The translations under genes were made by a program, and so were the position numbers. 8,489 nucleotides of DNA from Candidatus Methanomethylophilaceae archaeon. Its GTDB lineage: Archaea > Thermoplasmatota > Thermoplasmata > Methanomassiliicoccales > Methanomethylophilaceae. Of the stretch, positions 1-5,546 are shown piece after piece (positions within the stretch are counted from its first letter, which is position 1; every line of letters begins with the position of its first letter). The stretch is from assembly GCA_017455785.1 (NCBI GenBank), contig JAFSYZ010000100.1, positions 1 to 8,489 of the forward strand. The letters are read 5' to 3'. A model generated the notes under the pieces. The model saw nothing but the letters and a program-made list of their open reading frames with translations, did no database searches and was not told the DNA's origin.

Positions 1-17
1 ACTCTACGACCAGAGTT

Positions 18-34
18 GAAAGTAAGTATATACA
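18..34 (+). promoter_or_regulatory. TATA-type archaeal promoter of the nuclease/ATPase operon
   Basis: A TATATA core lies at 27-32, preceded by a purine stretch (GAAAG, 18-22) that could serve as a BRE. Archaeal transcription normally starts about 25 nt downstream of the TATA centre, which falls at about 54-56, on the ATG at 56. No Shine-Dalgarno-like sequence precedes that ATG; the bases just upstream are pyrimidine-rich (CCTCCGCTC). The first gene therefore probably has a leaderless mRNA. The element is seen in the sequence; the start site is inferred. Confidence 0.55.
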
Positions 35-55
35 TCGAAACACATACCTCCGCTC

Positions 56-1252
56 ATGGGAGAATCCTTCAGATTCATGCACTGTTCAGATCTGCACCTA
101 GGCTGCGAATTCGTCGGCATTTCAAAGAACGATCCGGAGCTGGGGATGAGGCTGAGGGATTCAGTCTTCAATGCACTCGATAAGATCGTTTCCACCGTGA
201 AGAAGGAGAAGGTGGATTTCGTGATCATATCCGGTGATATCTTCGACAGCGAGAGCGAAACACCCCTTACTCGCGTAAAGTTCTGTGACGCCGTCGCTGC
301 TATGAAAGTTCCCTGTTTCATCGTATACGGTAATCATGATACCAAAAGGAAATGGGAATCCTCGATTCCGCTTCCGAAGAATGCATATGTTTTCCCCGAA
401 CAGGTCGTTCATCGTACCATCGAGAAGAACGGCAGATGTCTGGCAGAGATAATTGGCACATCATTCTCTGCGGATTCACCGGATACCGATCCCACAGTAG
501 GGGTGAAGAAGGAATCCATAAACTTCGGAATAGGCATATTCCACTGCAATGTTGATGGTGCTTCGGAGAAAAACGACTACGCACCGTGCAAACTGAAGAA
601 CCTTATCAAATCGGATATAGACTACTGGGCATTGGGGCACATACACAAAAGGGATATCCTCAACGAGTACCCGCATGTGGTCTACTCAGGAAACACTCAG
701 GGTATGAGTCCTAAGGAGACAGGTGAGAAGGGCGTTTACGTAGTGACCGTGACAGATGACAGGGTCTCGGATATGAAGTTCGTCAGGACCGGGGAGATAC
801 AGTGGCTGCCGGTAACCTATGACATAACGGGATTCGACGACCTGAGGAAGGTACTCGGATCAGTCCCCGGGATTGAGAAGGGATCCATGCTGACGGTTAC
901 ATTCAAAGGGAGAGGTTCGCTCGATGCCGTATTGAGGCTTGAAGGCGACAGCATAACCGAAATCATCGAGGCATCCACCGGGTGCACTGTGGTATCCACA
1001 AAGGTATCCACTGTCCCGGATATAGATATAGATTCCAGGAAGGAGACGGGTGATTTCATCTCAGCCGTTCTGAATTTCGGCAAGAGGATAGAACAGTACG
1101 ACCGCGCAGATATAATGAGGATGATCTGCACCACGCAGACCGCAGAGAACCTAAGGGACAAGTTCGAGGAGTTCACTGATGAAGAACTGAGGGAGATCGT
1201 CAGGGATTCGATGTATCTTGTCGTCGATAAGATGATGGAGGCTGAGAGATGA
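56..1252 (+). CDS. SbcD/Mre11-like DNA repair exonuclease (metallophosphoesterase, YhaO-like)
   Basis: A 398-residue calcineurin-like metallophosphoesterase of the SbcD/Mre11/YhaO group. The two-metal site is intact: D12 and H14 (SDLHLG), G60-D61 (SGDIFDSE), N93-H94-D95 (YGNHDTK), H163 (IFHCN) and G194-H195-I196-H197 (ALGHIHKRD). The family cuts DNA ends with Mn2+ and works as a dimer bound to a Rad50/SbcC ATPase in the cytoplasm. The rest, roughly residues 250-398, would be the capping and ATPase-binding region and has no motif I recognise. The ATG at 56 is chosen because the first metal-binding motif begins only 11 residues later and the promoter upstream predicts transcription starting at this codon. 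The gene overlaps the ATPase gene by 4 nt (ATGA), indicating translational coupling and a shared complex. Family assignment is firm; whether the partner is Rad50 proper or the YhaN-type membrane ATPase is decided by the next gene, which favours the latter. Confidence 0.9.
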   Translation: MGESFRFMHCSDLHLGCEFVGISKNDPELGMRLRDSVFNALDKIVSTVKKEKVDFVIISGDIFDSESETPLTRVKFCDAVAAMKVPCFIVYGNHDTKRKWESSIPLPKNAYVFPEQVVHRTIEKNGRCLAEIIGTSFSADSPDTDPTVGVKKESINFGIGIFHCNVDGASEKNDYAPCKLKNLIKSDIDYWALGHIHKRDILNEYPHVVYSGNTQGMSPKETGEKGVYVVTVTDDRVSDMKFVRTGEIQWLPVTYDITGFDDLRKVLGSVPGIEKGSMLTVTFKGRGSLDAVLRLEGDSITEIIEASTGCTVVSTKVSTVPDIDIDSRKETGDFISAVLNFGKRIEQYDRADIMRMICTTQTAENLRDKFEEFTDEELREIVRDSMYLVVDKMMEAER

Positions 1253-2550
1253 AGATCAAAAGGATCGACATCGATTCTTTCGGTACTGTGAACCAGTGGC
1301 ATTCAGGTGAACTCGATGATGGGATCAACATCATATACGGACCCAACGAGGCCGGTAAATCCACCATAACTGAATTCATCAGGAGCACACTGTTTCCTAT
1401 CAGAGTCTCCAAATACCCCGGATCCGCCAAGACCGATTCAGGTACCATATCCATCGCTATGGATAACGGCGAGGAGAGGACGCTGAAGAGGGAACAGAAG
1501 AAGATCTTCGAGGTCAGCGGAAAGAGGACTGTTGCGGAGGAGTTCACAAGTCTTGATGCGGACACATACCGTGCACTCTACGGTCTGGACCTTGAGCAGT
1601 TGGTTAACAGCAAACTGATCTCATCTGGGGAATTCAGGAGCAGGTTCATGACCATCCCCGGCGGGGACAACATACCTACGATCACAGAGGATATCAATGA
1701 CAGGATATCTCAACTTATGAACAGGGACCGCCTCACAGAGAACAAGATAATCGGTGCCTGTAATAAAGAGATCAAGGAGATCGACAAGCAGATCGCCGAG
1801 ATCAACGAATCAAAGGATCAATACGAGGAGCTTTTCACACAACGTGAGGAACTTAAACGCAAGGTCAACGAGAACAAGACCCTTGTCGAGGCCAGTCAGA
1901 ACGAGAGGCTCAAAAAGAAGATGATGAGAGCACAATCCGGGAACCTCAAAAAAATGGAGGAACTTGAGGAGAGAAAGGCCAAGTTGGAGGAGTTCGCTTC
2001 AGTGAACACCGAGGACAAGGTCAGATACGACAACCTTAAGGAATCCATCGAGGAACTCAAGGATCAACTGCCGGACACCGTCATCGACGATAAGGACCTG
2101 GCAGTGGTACTGTCACGTAAGGATGAGATCGAGGAGATGTACAGAGGCCTTACGGATTATCATTCCAAACAGAATAAGGTCTCTGACCTGAAGGATAAGG
2201 TTTGGGATATCGGTGTAGATCTCGACCGCATACAGAAGGATACCGGATGGACCATCGACGAGGCCATGGCCGTCAGAACCGGTGCCCCAATAGTACAGAA
2301 GGCCAAGAGTGCCCTAAGACGTGACAGCAACAAGGGAGGGTTTGATGACAAATCCATCATGATAATAGGCGGCGTAAGCATTCTGTTGATAATCATAGGT
2401 GTTCTATTCATCTCCAATATCATCAACATCGGCTCCCCGGTCATCGGTTTCGCTCTGGGCGGCATCGGGATACTAGGTATACTGTTCGCATTCCTTATCC
2501 CCCGTCTGAATCTCAAAAAAGCGAAGGAATCCTTCGATTGGAACGATTAG
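1249..2550 (+). CDS. Rad50/SbcC/YhaN-like ATPase, N-terminal half (Walker A, coiled coil, two membrane helices)
   Basis: The N-terminal 433 residues of an SMC/Rad50-like ATPase partner of the upstream nuclease. It starts with the typical Rad50/SbcC opening strand (MKIKRIDIDSFG) and has a perfect Walker A, GPNEAGKST, at residues 31-39. A charged heptad-like coiled coil runs from about 165 to 290. Two hydrophobic helices follow at about 370-392 and 396-419, forming a membrane hairpin with both ends on the same side. From memory of the family, a membrane hairpin in the middle of the coiled coil is a trait of YhaN-type proteins, not of Rad50 proper. The half ends with TAG at 2548-2550; signature, Walker B and D-loop are absent here and are encoded in the same frame just downstream. 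Alone it could bind but not hydrolyse ATP. The ATG overlaps the nuclease stop (ATGA), with GGAGG about 10 nt upstream. It is probably not an independent gene but the first part of a 1249-3639 gene read through the amber codon. Confidence 0.88.
   Translation: MKIKRIDIDSFGTVNQWHSGELDDGINIIYGPNEAGKSTITEFIRSTLFPIRVSKYPGSAKTDSGTISIAMDNGEERTLKREQKKIFEVSGKRTVAEEFTSLDADTYRALYGLDLEQLVNSKLISSGEFRSRFMTIPGGDNIPTITEDINDRISQLMNRDRLTENKIIGACNKEIKEIDKQIAEINESKDQYEELFTQREELKRKVNENKTLVEASQNERLKKKMMRAQSGNLKKMEELEERKAKLEEFASVNTEDKVRYDNLKESIEELKDQLPDTVIDDKDLAVVLSRKDEIEEMYRGLTDYHSKQNKVSDLKDKVWDIGVDLDRIQKDTGWTIDEAMAVRTGAPIVQKAKSALRRDSNKGGFDDKSIMIIGGVSILLIIIGVLFISNIINIGSPVIGFALGGIGILGILFAFLIPRLNLKKAKESFDWND
2548..2550 (+). 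other. In-frame amber codon, candidate pyrrolysine (residue 434 of a 796-aa ATPase)
   Basis: TAG at 2548-2550 is followed by ATT and then the ATG at 2554, all in the frame of the gene that begins at 1249. Decoding TAG as an amino acid joins Walker A, coiled coil and membrane hairpin (1249-2550) to second coiled coil, signature and Walker B (2554-3639) without any frameshift, giving 796 residues with the amber residue at 434. All six terminal stops that I can assign in this window are TGA. There is no convincing Shine-Dalgarno before the ATG at 2554. Some archaea, notably Methanomassiliicoccales and Methanosarcinales, decode TAG as pyrrolysine; that this genome does so is inferred. Alternatives are a true stop with re-initiation 3 nt later, a decaying gene, or a sequencing error. 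Confidence 0.6.
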
Positions 2551-2553
2551 ATT

Positions 2554-3639
2554 ATGAGCGAGGGATATCCGAACAATACCACGCCTGAAGAGGCTGTGAC
2601 CCTGGCCACTGATCTGCAGAAGATGAAGGACCTCTACAAAGAAAGATCCGATCTGCTACAGCAGCAACAGAGGATGGAAGCAGAGATTTCCCTCTATGAG
2701 AGGAAGGCCATCCCAATCGGACATTCACTTGATGTCGACGGCGATATAGACACCATAGTCAACAGGACATATGACAAGCTACAGCAGGCATTGGTCGACG
2801 AAGTAGAAGCACAGCGTATCCAGAACATCAAGGATTCTATAGAGTCCAAGACCAAGGAGAAGAGCTCCATCCTCAAAAAATACGGATCGGAGGATGAACT
2901 CTACGAAGCCTGTGAGGGCAAACTGAATTACGATTCCGTGACATGGGAGATAAACACCATAAAAGAGACCATCGAATCCTCATCCGGAGTATCTTTGACT
3001 GAGCTGAGGTCATTCCTCACCGATGACGAAGGAGTCGATGTCGAGGGTCTGAATGACGACACTGAGGAACTCAGCCAGCAGATCGGACAGCTGACCATAC
3101 AGATGGACAACATCATGAAGGATGATGAGCTGTTCGAACTTCAGAACAGGAAGTCGAATGCCGAGGCACGTATGAAGGAGGCCCTGAGGGAATGGGCCGT
3201 CTACAACATCGCCAATGCGATGATTCATGAGGCCTGCGATCACTTCTATTCCGATCTCCAGCCATCTGTGGTCAAGACGGCGAACCAGTATCTGGAGACT
3301 ATGACATACGGCAGATACCGCCTCGACAACGATCCGGCGAACAATGAGATCGCAGTGAGGGACAACCGCTCATCCAAGACCTCCAACCAGTGGAGCGCCG
3401 GCCTTGGGGACCAGGTATACCTTTCACTGAAGATGGCCTTGGCCCAGGAGATGGGTAACGAGAGGATGCCCATGATAATGGACGACATCCTGGTCAGGTT
3501 CGATCTCGATAGAAAAGAAGCTGCCTGTAAAGCGATCTATGACTTCTCAAGAGAGAATCAGGTCATCATGTTCACATGCGACCCTTCATTGGCCAACTAC
3601 TTCCGCATCCATGGTACGATCAACGAGATACGTCTCTGA
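2554..3639 (+). CDS. Rad50/SbcC/YhaN-like ATPase, C-terminal half (coiled coil, signature, Walker B)
   Basis: 361 residues if started at the ATG at 2554, or residues 436-796 of the read-through product. The first 250 residues are charged and coiled-coil-like, returning toward the head domain. The head follows: the signature region SAGLGDQVYLSLKMALA (S716 in the fused numbering), Walker B MPMIMDDI (D745, D746), the D-loop RFDLDR, and then VIMFTCDPSLA. In related proteins I expect a His just after FTC as the H-switch; here it is Asp. Walker B ends in DD where ABC ATPases usually have DE, a variation I recall from YhaN-type proteins. Walker A is missing from this half, so it cannot form an ATPase site without the upstream half. 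No clear ribosome-binding site precedes ATG 2554, which argues for read-through of the TAG over independent initiation. It ends with TGA, and a short hairpin follows. ATPase head identity is secure; expression as a separate polypeptide is doubtful. Confidence 0.85.
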   Translation: MSEGYPNNTTPEEAVTLATDLQKMKDLYKERSDLLQQQQRMEAEISLYERKAIPIGHSLDVDGDIDTIVNRTYDKLQQALVDEVEAQRIQNIKDSIESKTKEKSSILKKYGSEDELYEACEGKLNYDSVTWEINTIKETIESSSGVSLTELRSFLTDDEGVDVEGLNDDTEELSQQIGQLTIQMDNIMKDDELFELQNRKSNAEARMKEALREWAVYNIANAMIHEACDHFYSDLQPSVVKTANQYLETMTYGRYRLDNDPANNEIAVRDNRSSKTSNQWSAGLGDQVYLSLKMALAQEMGNERMPMIMDDILVRFDLDRKEAACKAIYDFSRENQVIMFTCDPSLANYFRIHGTINEIRL

Positions 3640-3644
3640 GCATA

Positions 3645-3661
3645 CTGTACAAATAGTACAG
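3645..3661 (+). terminator. Hairpin just after the ATPase stop, possible transcription end
   Basis: A perfect 6-bp inverted repeat, CTGTAC (3645-3650) and GTACAG (3656-3661), flanks the 5-nt loop AAATA and starts 5 nt after the TGA at 3637-3639. No T-run follows, so it is not a classical archaeal U-tract terminator. It could stabilise the mRNA 3' end or bind a protein as DNA. It separates the repair operon from the next promoter. Confidence 0.3.
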
Positions 3662-3678
3662 GTACTCGAAGCGAGGAT

Positions 3679-3712
3679 GCGGATATATTTATATTATATA
3701 CGGTCTATCCGC
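3679..3712 (+). promoter_or_regulatory. TATA promoter of the dnaG operon inside a 7-bp inverted repeat
   Basis: The AT-rich stretch 3683-3700 contains TTTATATT at 3688-3695, close to the archaeal TATA consensus, and predicts transcription starting near 3714-3718. It is flanked by a perfect inverted repeat, GCGGATA (3679-3685) and TATCCGC (3706-3712), with a 20-nt spacer. A repressor bound to the arms would cover the TATA box and the region just upstream of the start site, so an operator is a reasonable inference. No other promoter-like stretch lies between here and dnaG. Confidence 0.55.
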
Positions 3713-3715
3713 TCA

Positions 3716-3947
3716 ACAGAGGAGACGACAGTATCCTCGATTCACTGATCACTATCACGATTAACGTCCTCAAGAGGACAAGTCAACAAGACCGACCTTA
3801 AGGTCCGGGGATGGACTCGGTCGGCACAACACGGGATGGGATTCCGTAAGGGCCGCTATGGCGTAGGGTAACCTGTATAACGGCCGAAGACGCAGGGTAT
3901 CGAGTAGTAGATACGGTAGTTTCCTCTGCCTCAAGGAGAGGATTCAT
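3716..3947 (+). ncRNA. Structured 5' leader RNA of dnaG, class unknown
   Basis: About 230 nt between the predicted transcription start and dnaG without plausible protein coding. It folds by eye into successive hairpins: GTCCT/AGGAC with loop CAAG (3766-3779); GACCGA/TCGGTC enclosing GTCC/GGAC with a 7-nt bulge (3790-3822); ACGGGA/TTCCGT with one G-U pair and loop TGGGA (3831-3847); GGCCG/CGGCC (3851-3885) enclosing AGG-GTAA-CCT, a GNRA tetraloop (3865-3874); GTATC/GATAC (3897-3914); and the Shine-Dalgarno hairpin (3922-3942). Alternative pairings exist, for example CCGTA (3844-3848) with TACGG (3912-3916). I recognise no known riboswitch, SRP RNA, RNase P RNA or tRNA in it. Likely roles are a regulatory leader acting on dnaG translation or a small RNA processed from the operon. 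The hairpins are seen; the function is inferred. Exact ends are approximate. Confidence 0.5.
3922..3942 (+). promoter_or_regulatory. Hairpin sequestering the dnaG Shine-Dalgarno
   Basis: TCCTCT (3922-3927) pairs with AGAGGA (3937-3942), and CC (3929-3930) with GG (3935-3936). This gives 8 pairs with one bulged G (3928) and a TCAA tetraloop (3931-3934). The descending arm contains the ribosome-binding sequence AAGGAGAGG (3933-3941). The candidate start at 3948 lies 5 nt after the stem. Such an arrangement keeps initiation low until the stem opens and resembles the expression platform of a translational switch. Confidence 0.55.
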
Positions 3948-5546
3948 ACGAATAACATAGATCCAACTGCAACTAAATATCTGATCAAAGCAAAACTGAC
4001 AGCCGATGGTATCGTGGAGAAACCCGATGTCGTCGGTGCCATCTTCGGACAGACCGAAGGTCTTCTCGGTGACGAGCTCGACCTTCGTGACCTCCAGAAA
4101 TCCGGCAGGATCGGAAGGATCGAGGTCGAGGTACAGTCCAAAAGCGGTAAGTCCGAGGGACTCGTTTACATCTCATCCAGTCTCGATCAGGTCGAGACAG
4201 CCATCCTCGCATCAGCTCTGGAGACCATCGACCGTGTCGGTCCCTGCAAAGCGAGTATGAAGACGCTCGGAATAGAGGACGTCCGTATCGCAAAGAGGGA
4301 ACAGGTCATCGAGAGGGCCAAGGAACTTCTAAACGACCTCATAAAACAGAGCAAGGGCAAATCATCCGACATAACTGACAGCGTCAGGCAGAGCATACAG
4401 GTTGAAGAGATAACAACATACGGTAAGGACCACTGTCCTGCCGGACCCAACGTGAAGGATTCCGAATCCATCATCATCGTTGAGGGCAGATCAGATGTCC
4501 TCAACCTGCTGAAGGCAGGAATCAAGAATGCCATCGCTGTCGAGGGAACGAACATCCCCGAGACTGTACAGGAACTCTCCAGAGAGAAGGTCGCCACCGC
4601 ATTCGTCGACGGTGACAGAGGAGGGGAGCTCATCCTCAGGGAACTCTTCCAGGTAGCTGAGGTGGACTTCGTCGCAAGGGCACCCCGTGCACATGAGGTC
4701 GAGGAGCTCAGCCCCAAGCAGCTGACCAAATGTCTCCGTAACAAGGTCCCCTATGACCAGTACATGGAGATGAACAGGCTCACCGGTGAAGAGGAAGAGG
4801 GGGAGCCCAAGTTCAAGTCCAGAGAGGAGAGGCGTGACAGAAGGGAAGAGCGCCGCGAGAGGGAAGGCCGCAACTCCGACAGGGAGGACAGGAGAGAGAA
4901 GTTCAAGGAGCGCGAGCTCAGGGAGAAGAGGAAGGACCGCTTCAACTCCGATGCAGCCGACAAGTTCAAGAGGAAGGTAGATGAGACTCCCAAACACAGG
5001 GAAGAGCCTGAAGAGGAACCAGTCATTGAAGAGACCTTTGATGAACCCGTCATCGATGAATCTGTCGTAGAGGAACCTGCAGTCGAGATCCCGGTACAGG
5101 AACCTGAAGAGGAACCCATAGCTGAGGAACCCAAGAAGAAGAGGGTTTCCAGGAAGAAGAAGGATGACTCGGATGGAGAAGAGGTAAAGGAGAAGCCCAA
5201 ATCCTCCATCAGAAAGAAGAAGGATGCTGCCAGGCAGACCAAGACACTGTCACCGGAACAGCAGGTACTCCGTGACCTCCTGCTCGATATGGCATCCACA
5301 CACAACGCCAAGATCCTCAACAACGATGGTGAGATCGTACGTGAGGTCGCCGTGAAGAACCTTGTTGATTCACTCAAAGCAGATTCCGAAGGTGTCACCA
5401 CCATCGTATTCGATGGAGTGATCTCCCAGAGGATTCTCGATGTATCATCCGCTAACGGAATATCAACAGTCGTAGGAACCAGGAAGGGCAACATCTCCAA
5501 GATGCCTTCCAGCATCACAATCTGGACAAAGGAAGATCTCTACTGA
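3948..5546 (+). CDS. dnaG: Archaeal DnaG-type primase / exosome-associated protein, probable ACG start
   Basis: Archaeal DnaG, 532 residues from the ACG at 3948. The N-terminal block is highly characteristic (IDPTATKYLIKAKLTADG, then DVVGAIFGQTEGLLG and RDLQKSGRIGRIEV). A Toprim domain follows, with the catalytic Glu in EGRSD (E179) and the metal-binding DGDRGG (D221, D223). Residues about 280-431 are a charged, presumably disordered linker: first Arg/Glu/Asp-rich, then Glu-Pro-Val repeats, then Lys-rich. The conserved C-terminal domain spans about 432-532. Archaeal DnaG proteins are usually nearer 400-450 residues (from memory), so the linker accounts for the extra length. The family can make primers and also belongs to the archaeal exosome, where it binds RNA. 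The conserved block extends upstream of the first canonical start in frame (GTG 4014), and no ATG, GTG or TTG lies between the in-frame TAG at 3864 and 4014. ACG at 3948 has the best spacing from AAGGAGAGG; ATA 3957 and ATT 3942 are alternatives. The TGA overlaps the next ATG by 1 nt. Confidence 0.9.
   Translation, partial: TNNIDPTATKYLIKAKLTADGIVEKPDVVGAIFGQTEGLLGDELDLRDLQKSGRIGRIEVEVQSKSGKSEGLVYISSSLDQVETAILASALETIDRVGPCKASMKTLGIEDVRIAKREQVIERAKELLNDLIKQSKGKSSDITDSVRQSIQVEEITTYGKDHCPAGPNVKDSESIIIVEGRSDVLNLLKAGIKNAIAVEGTNIPETVQELSREKVATAFVDGDRGGELILRELFQVAEVDFVARAPRAHEVEELSPKQLTKCLRNKVPYDQYMEMNRLTGEEEEGEPKFKSREERRDRREERREREGRNSDREDRREKFKERELREKRKDRFNSDAADKFKRKVDETPKHREEPEEEPVIEETFDEPVIDESVVEEPAVEIPVQEPEEEPIAEEPKKKRVSRKKKDDSDGEEVKEKPKSSIRKKKDAARQTKTLSPEQQVLRDLLLDMASTHNAKILNNDGEIVREVAVKNLVDSLKADSEGVTTIVFDGVISQRILDVSSANGISTVVGTRKGNISKMPSSITIWTKEDLY

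Noticed and set aside
3539..3748. 69-residue ORF spanning the end of the ATPase gene and the promoter
   Set aside because: It overlaps the conserved Walker B end in another frame and runs through the TATA region; its residues are low in any protein-like pattern.
3716..3947. RNase P RNA, SRP RNA, 5S rRNA or tRNA in the leader
   Set aside because: The RNase P GAGGAAAGTCC and ACAGAA elements, the SRP helix-8 core and tRNA T-loop sequences are absent. A partial resemblance of CCCATCCCG on the reverse strand to 5S rRNA is too short to matter.
4014..4016. GTG as the dnaG start
   Set aside because: It would delete 22 residues of the most conserved N-terminal block of archaeal DnaG, which is intact upstream in frame.
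4751..5518. 255-residue leftward ORF opposite dnaG
   Set aside because: It is a serine- and leucine-rich mirror of the charged dnaG linker, with no domain and no ribosome site.
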